From contig CANFUF010000016.1 of NCBI GenBank assembly GCA_947450095.1, positions 1 to 37,553 of the forward strand: 37,553 nt of DNA. Reading direction: 5' to 3'. The translations under genes and the position numbers were made by a program. Position 1 is the stretch's first letter. The number at the start of each line of letters is the position of its first letter. The DNA is from Roseiflexaceae bacterium (GTDB lineage Bacteria; Chloroflexota; Chloroflexia; Chloroflexales; Roseiflexaceae). Under the pieces are notes generated by a model, which was given only the letters and a program-made list of their open reading frames with translations, searched no databases and had not been told where the DNA came from. Positions 18,357-25,631 of this stretch are shown here, piece after piece.

Positions 18357-19718
18357 ATGTGGGGTGGACGTTTTAGTGCCGGTATTGATGCGTTGATGGC
18401 TGAGCTGAATAACTCATTTCCGTTTGATCGTACCATGTGGGCCGAAGATATCACCGGGAGTATGGCCTGGGCTCGGCAAATTTGTGCGGCTGGCGTGATT
18501 ACTGCTACTGAGCGCGATGAATTGTTACGTGGGCTCCAAATCGTTTACGACGAATTCGCCAGTGGGGCCTTCCCCGTCAAAACCGCCGATGAAGATATTC
18601 ACTCTGCGGTCGAGCGTCGTTTGGGCGAAGTCGTGGGTGCCGTCGCTGGCAAGCTTCATACGGGGCGGAGCCGCAACGACCAAGTTGCCACCGACATCCG
18701 TTTGTGGACGATGAGCGCCATCACCCGCGCCGATGCCGCCGTGCAGATGGTGCAACAGGCCTTGATTGACCAAGCGGTAGCGGCGGGTGATTTGATTATC
18801 CCTGGCTATACTCACGTGCAACGGGCCCAACCGATTTTGTTGGCCCATTGGTTGCTGTCGCATTTTTGGCCATTGCAACGTGACCGCGAACGCTTGGCCG
18901 ATTGTGCCAAACGCACGGCAATTTTGCCACTCGGATCCGGTGCCATCGCTGGTACTCCCCTCAAAGTCGATCGCCATGCGATTGCAAGTGAACTGGGCAT
19001 GCTGGGGATTTCGGCCAATAGCGTCGATGCCATCAGTGATCGTGATTTCATCGCCGAGTACCTCTTTACCACTGCCATGATTGGTGTGCACATTAGTCGT
19101 TTGGCCGAGGATATGGTCTTTTATTCGAGCGCTGAATATGGCTTTGTGACCCTTGCTGACGCCTATTCGACCGGTTCAAGCCTAATGCCCCAAAAGAAAA
19201 ACCCCGACTCGTTTGAGTTGGCTCGGGGCAAATCGGGTCGTTTGGTCGGGAGCTTGATGACGATTTTGACGGTGCTCAAAGGACTGCCATCGGCCTACAA
19301 CAAAGATCTTCAAGAAGACAAAGAGCCATTGTTTGATGCTGCCCGTACTATCGAAATCCTGCTTCCTGTCGTTGCGGGAGCCACGGCCACGGCCAAGTTT
19401 AATCAGGCTGCCTTGCTTCGTGGCCTCGATGAAGCGATGCTCGCCACCGATGTGGCCGATTACTTGGTTGACCGTGGCGTGCCCTTTCGTACCGCCCACA
19501 AAGTGGTTGGACAGTTGGTGCGCCTCAGCGAAGAGCGCGGTGTCAAAATATCGCAATTGGCGCTTACCGACTTCCAATCGATTGACCCTACATTTGCTGC
19601 GGATGTGCTGGGATGCTTTAGCATGGCCGCCTCCGTGGCAGCCCGCACCGTACCCGGCGCTACCGGGCATCAAGCGGTCGCGGCGCAATTGGCTGCTGCC
19701 CAAGCTTGTATGGCATAA
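18357..19718 (+). CDS. argH: Argininosuccinate lyase
   Basis: Splits argininosuccinate into arginine and fumarate, the last step of the pathway. The 453-residue protein belongs to the fumarase/aspartase superfamily. It begins with MWGGRF, the usual N-terminus, and contains HTGRSRNDQ (the substrate-binding region) and the signature GSSLMPQKKNPD at about 273-284 with the catalytic serine loop. The start ATG 18357 has a strong GAGGAGG about ten bases upstream. The strong ribosome-binding site suggests initiation independent of the preceding membrane protein gene. Confidence 0.97.
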   Translation: MWGGRFSAGIDALMAELNNSFPFDRTMWAEDITGSMAWARQICAAGVITATERDELLRGLQIVYDEFASGAFPVKTADEDIHSAVERRLGEVVGAVAGKLHTGRSRNDQVATDIRLWTMSAITRADAAVQMVQQALIDQAVAAGDLIIPGYTHVQRAQPILLAHWLLSHFWPLQRDRERLADCAKRTAILPLGSGAIAGTPLKVDRHAIASELGMLGISANSVDAISDRDFIAEYLFTTAMIGVHISRLAEDMVFYSSAEYGFVTLADAYSTGSSLMPQKKNPDSFELARGKSGRLVGSLMTILTVLKGLPSAYNKDLQEDKEPLFDAARTIEILLPVVAGATATAKFNQAALLRGLDEAMLATDVADYLVDRGVPFRTAHKVVGQLVRLSEERGVKISQLALTDFQSIDPTFAADVLGCFSMAASVAARTVPGATGHQAVAAQLAAAQACMA

Positions 19719-19729
19719 TTGGGGATAGT

Positions 19730-19762
19730 CTGTGGATAACGCGTGGATAACCGGAGGATAAC
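19730..19762. repeat. Three 11-bp tandem repeats with DnaA-box-like sequences
   Basis: CTGTGGATAAC (19730-19740), GCGTGGATAAC (19741-19751) and CGGAGGATAAC (19752-19762) are head to tail with an 11-bp period. The first contains TGTGGATAA, the exact complement of the consensus DnaA box TTATCCACA, and the second differs by one base. The third supplies the GGAGG ribosome-binding site of the Nudix gene. Confidence 0.65.
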
Positions 19763-19765
19763 ACT

Positions 19766-20389
19766 ATGATTCCCCAGTTATTGACGTGGGCGCGCCGGAT
19801 TCAAGCGTTAGCCCAGAGCGGATTAACCTATGGCCGTGACTCTTATGACCACGAGCGCTATCAAGCACTGCAAGAAATCGCTGCTCAGATGATGGTTGCA
19901 AGCAGTACCGATGGCGATATTGCGACGGTCCAAACGTTATTTGCCGAACAACACGGCTACGCTACCCCCAAAGTTGGGGTGCGGGCAGTGGTATTTGATG
20001 ATGAGGGGCGGTTGTTGTTGGTGCGCGAAACTGCCGATGGCGGTTGGACGCCGCCGGGAGGCTGGACCGATGTGGGGGACGCGCCGTCACAAGTGGCCAT
20101 CCGCGAAGTGGCCGAAGAATCGGGCTACGATGTGCGGGTAACCCGCCTCATCGGGGTACTTGACCGCGATAAACAAGGCCACCCCGCCATTCCATGGCAT
20201 GTCTACAACATCTATTTTCTGTGTGAAGTGGTGGCGGGGGTGGCGTCACCGTCATCCGAAACAAGTGCAGTGGCGTGGTTTGATCGCCAACAAATCCCAC
20301 CATTGTCGCTTGACCGCATCCAACCACACTTGATTGATTTGTTTTTTGCCTACTATGATGACCCAACCTTGCCCGCAGTGTTTGATTGA
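19766..20389 (+). CDS. Nudix hydrolase with helical N-terminal domain
   Basis: A 207-residue phosphohydrolase of the YjhB-like ADP-ribose/nucleoside-diphosphate-sugar group. An N-terminal helical domain (about 1-60) precedes the Nudix fold. The Nudix box runs from about G99 to Y121 and includes REVAEESGY (113-121) with the metal-binding glutamates E114, E117 and E118. The glutamate expected five residues after the first glycine is aspartate here (D105), a mild departure from the consensus. The substrate cannot be assigned. It sits between argH and argF with GGAGG eight bases before the ATG, and may be a housekeeping gene caught in the operon. Confidence 0.88.
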   Translation: MIPQLLTWARRIQALAQSGLTYGRDSYDHERYQALQEIAAQMMVASSTDGDIATVQTLFAEQHGYATPKVGVRAVVFDDEGRLLLVRETADGGWTPPGGWTDVGDAPSQVAIREVAEESGYDVRVTRLIGVLDRDKQGHPAIPWHVYNIYFLCEVVAGVASPSSETSAVAWFDRQQIPPLSLDRIQPHLIDLFFAYYDDPTLPAVFD

Positions 20390-20437
20390 CGGGCATGAGT
20401 GCAATGACGCTGATTTCGTAATTTATACGGGGGGAAT

Positions 20438-21388
20438 ATGCATTCTTTGTATGGGCGCGATTTGCTCAAAATGAACGACCTGACCTCGGCTGAAGTCGCC
20501 GATTTGGTAACGGTTGGGTTGACCCTCAAAGGCCGATTACGGCGTGGGGTTCCCCATTCTTTGCTCGCCGGCAAAATCTTGGCGATGATGTTTTTTAAGC
20601 CATCGACCCGCACCCGCGGCGCATTTGAAGTAGGTATGACGCAGCTCGGTGGACATGCCATGTTTTTGAGTTCCAACGACATGCAACTCTCACGTGGTGA
20701 AACCATCGCCGACACCGCCCGTGTCCTCGAACGCTACGTGCATGTGATGATGGCCCGGGTATTTGCCCACTCTGTCCTCACCGAAATGGCCGATGCCTCA
20801 CGCATCCCCGTCATCAACGGTCTCTGTGACATGCATCATCCCACCCAGACCCTGGCGGACTTGTTGACAATCAAAGAGCATTGTGGTGGTACGCGTGGCG
20901 TGCGCTTTGCCTATGTCGGTGATGGCAACAACATGGTGCATTCACTGTTGCACGCCGCACCATTAGCCGGCATGGATATCGCCGTGGCGACCCCGGCACA
21001 CTATGCCCCAGATGCCATGATTGTCAAAGAAGCCCGCGCACTTGCCGCCCAAAACGAAACCGAAGTATTGATTACTTCAGACCCCTACGAAGCCGTCGCT
21101 AATGCAGACATCATCTACACCGATGTGTGGGTGAGTATGGGCCAAACCGATGTCCCTGAGCGAGTTCACGCCCTTGAACCATATCAAGTCACCGCCAAAC
21201 TCATGAGTGCGGCGCGACCAGGGGTCAAATTTATGCATTGTCTGCCCATGCATCGTGGCGAAGAAGTCACCGCTGAGGTTGCTGATGGGGCGAGCTCGAT
21301 TGTGTTTGATCAAGCCGAAAATCGTTTGCATGCCCACAAAGCGGTCTTGACGATGTTGTGTAGCACCGAATCTGAAAGCTTGTTATAA
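20438..21388 (+). CDS. argF: Ornithine carbamoyltransferase
   Basis: Makes citrulline from ornithine and carbamoyl phosphate supplied by CarAB. The 316-residue protein carries the carbamoyl-phosphate loop STRTR (56-60), HPTQTLADLLT in the middle, and the ornithine-binding HCLP (267-270). The order carbamoyl-phosphate domain then ornithine domain is normal and the length is typical. ATG 20438 follows a GGGGGGA ribosome-binding site. It is the last gene of the arginine cluster and ends before a 22-bp hairpin shared with the convergent RCC1 gene. Confidence 0.97.
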   Translation: MHSLYGRDLLKMNDLTSAEVADLVTVGLTLKGRLRRGVPHSLLAGKILAMMFFKPSTRTRGAFEVGMTQLGGHAMFLSSNDMQLSRGETIADTARVLERYVHVMMARVFAHSVLTEMADASRIPVINGLCDMHHPTQTLADLLTIKEHCGGTRGVRFAYVGDGNNMVHSLLHAAPLAGMDIAVATPAHYAPDAMIVKEARALAAQNETEVLITSDPYEAVANADIIYTDVWVSMGQTDVPERVHALEPYQVTAKLMSAARPGVKFMHCLPMHRGEEVTAEVADGASSIVFDQAENRLHAHKAVLTMLCSTESESLL

Positions 21389-21398
21389 CCATCAGATA

Positions 21399-21450
21399 GC
21401 AGCAACAGGAGGATGAGCGCATCACAATGCGCTCATCCTCCTGTTGCTGT
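21399..21450. terminator. 22-bp perfect hairpin between argF and the convergent RCC1 gene
   Basis: The arms 21400-21421 and 21428-21449 are perfectly complementary around a TCACAA loop, with one further G-T pair outside. There is no U-tract on either side. Its place between two convergent genes supports a bidirectional terminator or an RNA end-protecting hairpin. Confidence 0.75.
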
Positions 21451-21457
21451 GTTGGTA

Positions 21458-23833
21458 TTACGGACGTGGTGTTTTGCTTGGAGTCGGTGTTCTGGTGGAG
21501 GTACGTGTTGCTGATAAGGTAATTGTTTTGCTGGCAGTCGCTGTACTGGTTTTGGTCCGGGTAGCCGTGGGTGTTTGGGTTGTTGTTTTGGTGCGGGTGG
21601 CGGTCATGGTTGCCGTATTGGTGCGGGTTGCGGTATTACTCCGCGTGTTGGTGACAGATTTGGTGCTGGTGGCAGACTTCGTGATTGTTGGAGTTTTGCT
21701 TACCGTTGCCGTGCGTGTCACCGTGGCGGTGGCGGTAGCGGTTGGTAGCTGTGAATCATCAATAAATGCCATTGCCAAATTGTAGTTGCTTCCTGCAGCG
21801 ATACTAATAATGTCGGCTAAATAATTTGGTACGATTCGTTCGTTGGCCGTATTACTTCCCCAAATCGTGAGTGTGTCATCAGTGGTTAATAACAGACTAT
21901 GTGTTGCTCCTGCAGAAAGCATGCTGATATCGGTATCTGCGGGGACGATTTGGTCGGCTATTTGTCCGACATTACTTGCACCTGGATTCAAGAAACCAAT
22001 GATTTTGGTTATATACGTGTCATTGTGATTATACAATTGGACGACGAGCGTATGGCTTGCCCCGACCGCATAATCGAGGTAGCTATAGTCACTATTGATA
22101 GGCTTGTGAATGGTGACTGTTTTGGCGCCAGTAGCGTCGTTGGTGTACACCCAATCGACTAAATAACTTTGTGGGATTGCGGTGCCAGCAACGGTAACAG
22201 TCCCTGCAACCATGGCTGCACAGTGATTATCGTAACACTTCACCGATATGATATTTTTTAATTCATTTATAGGGAGTGTTTTTTTGGAATTCCCTCCCCA
22301 TAAGGTAACCGTATCTGTTAATATTGGATTCCCCCCGTCATCAACTGCACCGGTATCAGTCATTGAATAGGCAATACTGAAATCACGTCCCGCAGCAATG
22401 TCAATTATTTGCCCCAAATTCGATGGGATATTTAATTGCCCTGATTTATTACTTCCCCATCCCCAAATCGTACCAGCGTTATCAAGTACGAGCGAATGAT
22501 AGGTGCCGTTGGCCAAGCTATAGGCATCAGTTAATGTACTTGGTACCGTCGATTGTCCTTCGCTATTGTCACCCCATGCAATCACTGTTGAGTCTGAAAT
22601 AATTGCCATGGCATGATTTACACCTGCAGTCATATATTGAATGCCGGTGCGAATCGTGGGTAGATCATTGTTATTGCTTCCCCATCGCACTAACTCATAG
22701 GTGGGTTCGACTTGATACAGCAATACTGTATGATCTCCATGCGCTACGAACTGTGTACGGGTACTAATATGTGCACTCACGATCGTGGGGATGGTAGTTT
22801 GCCCTTTTGTATTATCACCCCAGGCATATACAGTACCGGTACAATCAATCGCAATCACATGATTATTCCCCGATACGACATCATCCCAACACGTAATGCC
22901 GGCAGGAATATTTAGTTGATTTTTGCTATTATCTCCCCAGCCGACTAATGTCTTGTCTGCAGTGATAGCGAGAAGGTGATTTTCTCCAACGGCAATTTTG
23001 GTGTAGCGCGTGGTTTGATTGGCAAGGTGCGCGGTATAACTCCCCGTGGTATACCATTCGTAGATTCCCCCGTCACCAAACAACACCGCATTATGGTTTC
23101 CATTGGCCATCAGTTGTTGCACGCCATCACGCAGTGGATCAATCGGCCGGAGTGCGCTTGGGACACTCGATGTACTGTTGTTACCCCAACTCTCTACCGT
23201 CAGGATTTCGCTTCCGGAGGTAGTGTCATATTCAGTGCTATAGGCGATGGTGTGATTGGCTCCGGCAGCTATTGCTAATGGGGTGGCGCTATCATTGATA
23301 AGCTTGGCAGGGACAGATAACTGACCTTTGCTGTTATCTCCCCAGACTTTGACCAACGTGTGTTTTATGCCTTCATTGTCATAACTATTGATGAGTGCGG
23401 CACTATGGAGGTCACCTGCGGCGAGTTGGACTGTCTCGTCTTGGGCATTTACTAATGCCACTGGGATAGTTAATTGCCCCTTCGTATTACTTCCCCAACC
23501 AACGACTGAGCCGTCAATATTAATGGCAAGATGATGTGCTCCACCAGTCACAATCGTTTGGATGTTGCTACTGTCTAGGGTGGCACGACTTGCGGTGTCG
23601 TCTCCCCAACTTGTTATTACATTGAGCACCCCATTAAATGCACGTTGTTGCGTGTGGTGTGTCGCCTGCCGATAGGCCTGAGTCATGGTGCGTGATCGTT
23701 TGATTAATCCTTGGGTGTGTTGTGTGACTACGGTGCCACTCGCATTGATGGTCGCCGTTGGGATCATCGCGGCGCCACCAAATAGCATGAGTAGCATGAT
23801 ACAGATGATTGTGATGTATGAGTAGGTGCGCAT
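21458..23833 (-). CDS. Secreted RCC1-repeat beta-propeller protein with Thr-rich tail
   Basis: A 791-residue predicted secreted protein. The ATG at 23833 opens a signal peptide with a basic start (MRTYSY) and a hydrophobic core (about 8-24). An in-frame extension upstream would bury this signal and was rejected. The mature part holds about 14 repeats of the RCC1 type, in forms such as GWGSNTKGQLTIP and AWGDNTKGQTTIP, spaced at about 50 residues. That number fits two seven-bladed propellers. The last about 90 residues are a low-complexity Thr/Ser tail with regularly placed Lys and Arg, resembling TATRT-type linkers in Chloroflexota surface proteins. No membrane anchor or sorting signal follows the tail. 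Function is unknown; binding at the cell surface is plausible. The gene is clearly AT-richer than its neighbours. Confidence 0.85.
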   Translation of the reverse strand: MRTYSYITIICIMLLMLFGGAAMIPTATINASGTVVTQHTQGLIKRSRTMTQAYRQATHHTQQRAFNGVLNVITSWGDDTASRATLDSSNIQTIVTGGAHHLAINIDGSVVGWGSNTKGQLTIPVALVNAQDETVQLAAGDLHSAALINSYDNEGIKHTLVKVWGDNSKGQLSVPAKLINDSATPLAIAAGANHTIAYSTEYDTTSGSEILTVESWGNNSTSSVPSALRPIDPLRDGVQQLMANGNHNAVLFGDGGIYEWYTTGSYTAHLANQTTRYTKIAVGENHLLAITADKTLVGWGDNSKNQLNIPAGITCWDDVVSGNNHVIAIDCTGTVYAWGDNTKGQTTIPTIVSAHISTRTQFVAHGDHTVLLYQVEPTYELVRWGSNNNDLPTIRTGIQYMTAGVNHAMAIISDSTVIAWGDNSEGQSTVPSTLTDAYSLANGTYHSLVLDNAGTIWGWGSNKSGQLNIPSNLGQIIDIAAGRDFSIAYSMTDTGAVDDGGNPILTDTVTLWGGNSKKTLPINELKNIISVKCYDNHCAAMVAGTVTVAGTAIPQSYLVDWVYTNDATGAKTVTIHKPINSDYSYLDYAVGASHTLVVQLYNHNDTYITKIIGFLNPGASNVGQIADQIVPADTDISMLSAGATHSLLLTTDDTLTIWGSNTANERIVPNYLADIISIAAGSNYNLAMAFIDDSQLPTATATATVTRTATVSKTPTITKSATSTKSVTNTRSNTATRTNTATMTATRTKTTTQTPTATRTKTSTATASKTITLSATRTSTRTPTPSKTPRP

Positions 23834-23861
23834 ATCGTACTCTTCTATTCCTACATCGTTT

Positions 23862-23896
23862 ATACATACCAGCGTATGTATGATTTTGATACGCTG
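23862..23896 (-). promoter_or_regulatory. Overlapping alternative hairpins in the RCC1 gene leader
   Basis: ATACATAC (23862-23869) pairs with GTATGTAT (23874-23881). CAGCGTAT (23870-23877) pairs with ATACGCTG (23889-23896). The two pairings share 23874-23877 and cannot coexist. Both lie between the predicted transcription start and the start codon, so they could be a leader RNA switch or a compound operator. Confidence 0.45.
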
Positions 23897-23926
23897 CAAA
23901 TACATAAAACTACAAACAGTAGTAAT

Positions 23927-23935
23927 AATATAGCA
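23927..23935 (-). promoter_or_regulatory. Extended -10 promoter for the RCC1 gene
   Basis: On the minus strand TGCTATATT forms an extended -10 element; TTTTCA lies 18 nt upstream of the hexamer as a modest -35. The expected start near 23920 gives a leader of about 87 nt. Confidence 0.45.
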
Positions 23936-24138
23936 TGATTTGCAATTTATTGAAAATAAACCTGCGCACCATGACCAGCGTACCATGCGCCAATTCACGA
24001 ACGCGCCTCACGCATTTTTTTAAAAAAACAAGAGCATTTATTCATCGCGAAACCCACTGGTGCAGATATTGTTCGATTAGGTGTATCGTGCAAAAAGGGG
24101 TACAATCGTGCTACTACATATGCACAAAGGGCAACAGT

Positions 24139-25218
24139 ATGGCACAGACTCAACTTATTTTGGTAGGTGGCTTCCTTGGCACCGGCAAAACCACCCTCAT
24201 CCAACGGGCCGCACAATTGCTCCAGCAACGGGGCTTGCGCGTCGGGCTTATCACCAATGACCAAGCTGGCGACATTGTCGACACCGCTCTTGCCCAAACG
24301 AATCAATTGCCTGTGGTTGAAGTAAGCGGCGGCTGTTTCTGTTGTCGCTTTGCTGATTTACAAGTGGCGATTGCACACCTGCAACAGACCATTGCTCCCG
24401 ACGTGATTTTGGCGGAGCCAGTGGGGAGCTGTACCGATTTAGCGGCGACGGTCATCCGCCCCCTGCGCGCCTTTCATGCCGATACGCTCCAAATCGCCCC
24501 CTTGACCATATTGCTTGACCCACAGCGTGATTTACAAGGATTTGTGGCGGCGGTCCACTACCTGCACCAACAACAGTTAGCCGAAGCAGAGCTGATTGTG
24601 GTTACCAAGGCCGATACGCTATCGCCGCTCGCGCTCACCGCACAACAACAGGTGCTCCAGCAACGCTACCCTGACCGGCCTATTTTGGCTGTTTCGGCAC
24701 ATGACGACGCGAGTATCGTCCGCTGGCTTGATGTAGTGTTGAGTGGCGTTACTTCGCCCCGTGCCCTCGATATTGATTATGTTCGCTATGCCGAAGCCGA
24801 AGCCGCTCTCGGTTGGCTCAACGCCACGTTGCGCCTGACCGCCACCCGGCCGTTTTTGATCGAAAGTTGGCTGACGGGTGCATTGTATCTATTTGACCGG
24901 GCCTTGTTGACCGAAGGAGCGGCGATTGCCCACCTCAAAATGCATGCCCACACTGCCCAAACCAGCGCCAAAGTGAGTGTGACGGGGACGGGATATCCCC
25001 CTAGCTGGGATGTGGTACCGCGCCAAATCCCCACCACCACCGCCGATGTCATCATCAATGCGCGGGTAGGGGTTGAACCGGCGGTATTGACCGCGGCGTT
25101 GCAACTGATTGTGACTAGTAGTCCGTCATACGTGACGGTGACGATCGTCACCCACGCCTGTTTCCAACCGGCCCCACCGCAACCAACCTATCGTATGACC
25201 ACAGAGGAGGCTTTATGA
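24139..25218 (+). CDS. G3E-family (CobW-like, COG0523) GTPase, putative metallochaperone
   Basis: A 359-residue P-loop GTPase of the CobW/G3E class, expected to deliver zinc, cobalt or another metal to a client protein. GGFLGTGKTTL (10-20) is the Walker A loop, GGCFCC (64-69) is the CXCC metal-binding motif, and TKAD (156-159) is the guanine-specificity box. The C-terminal CobW_C-like domain follows from about residue 220. ATG 24139 was chosen because the conserved fold begins at once and AAAGGGC lies just upstream; an in-frame extension to 23935 is unconserved. The stop overlaps the next gene by ATGA (25215-25218), and an AAA+ ATPase follows. The partner genes suggest a metal-insertion module, but the client is not visible. 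Confidence 0.88.
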   Translation: MAQTQLILVGGFLGTGKTTLIQRAAQLLQQRGLRVGLITNDQAGDIVDTALAQTNQLPVVEVSGGCFCCRFADLQVAIAHLQQTIAPDVILAEPVGSCTDLAATVIRPLRAFHADTLQIAPLTILLDPQRDLQGFVAAVHYLHQQQLAEAELIVVTKADTLSPLALTAQQQVLQQRYPDRPILAVSAHDDASIVRWLDVVLSGVTSPRALDIDYVRYAEAEAALGWLNATLRLTATRPFLIESWLTGALYLFDRALLTEGAAIAHLKMHAHTAQTSAKVSVTGTGYPPSWDVVPRQIPTTTADVIINARVGVEPAVLTAALQLIVTSSPSYVTVTIVTHACFQPAPPQPTYRMTTEEAL

Positions 25219-25589
25219 CAGACCCACGCATCCAACGCCAAGTCGAGGCAATCATCCAACGCGCCAACCAATCCCCGCCGATTTTTTTGTACAAAACTAT
25301 CCAAGTTGGCGTCGATTCGGTATTGGCTGGTATTCAAAACACGATTCCGAATTTTGCCATTGGCCCGACCCAATTGGCGGGGCTCAACGGCTGGCAGGTG
25401 ATAGGAGTGGTTCCCAAAACAATCGCCGTTACCGCAAACCAAGGCTTCAATCACTTTGTGTCGAATGGAGGCAATGTCATTGCCGTCTATTTGTTGATGC
25501 AATTGACCCTCACCAAAGAAAACGCCACCTTGCTCCGCCGTGAAATCGAAGACTATGTCAAAAGTGATTTACAGGCCAAGCTGGGCTAA
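25215..25589 (+). CDS. Conserved-looking protein of unknown function (124 aa)
   Basis: I do not recognise this family. The protein has 124 residues, begins with a charged helical stretch (DPRIQRQVEAIIQRAN), has a mixed middle rich in Gly, Asn and hydrophobics, and ends in a charged helix (LLRREIEDYVKSDLQAKL). There is no signal peptide or confident membrane segment. It overlaps the G3E GTPase gene by ATGA and precedes the AAA+ ATPase gene by about 40 bp, so it is probably in the same operon. It could be an adaptor or client of one of the two NTPases. Confidence 0.75.
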   Translation: MTDPRIQRQVEAIIQRANQSPPIFLYKTIQVGVDSVLAGIQNTIPNFAIGPTQLAGLNGWQVIGVVPKTIAVTANQGFNHFVSNGGNVIAVYLLMQLTLTKENATLLRREIEDYVKSDLQAKLG

Positions 25590-25631
25590 GCTGCGCTGTG
25601 GCGCACCGTCTCACTGATGAAAAGGGGGGGC

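Larger units (their letters stand above)
23834..24138. other. Divergent intergenic region between the RCC1 and G3E GTPase genes
   Basis: About 305 bp of AT-rich sequence without a credible gene. It holds the minus-strand promoter at 23927-23935 and two overlapping inverted repeats at 23862-23896, all listed separately. It also has a T7A7 run near 24017 and a weak plus-strand -10 box TACAAT (24101-24106) for the GTPase gene. No match to a known Zur site was recognised. Confidence 0.5.

Noticed and set aside
21444-21785. Plus-strand frame rich in Val and Arg opposite the RCC1 tail
   Set aside because: It is the complement of the low-complexity Thr-rich tail and starts inside the shared hairpin region.
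23834-23998. 55-residue N-terminal extension of the RCC1 protein
   Set aside because: It would precede a clear signal peptide, includes the predicted promoter, and the ATG at 23833 gives a normal secreted precursor.
23935-24138. 68-codon extension of the G3E GTPase
   Set aside because: The fold starts right after ATG 24139 with a ribosome-binding site; the extension contains AT-rich promoter-like sequence.
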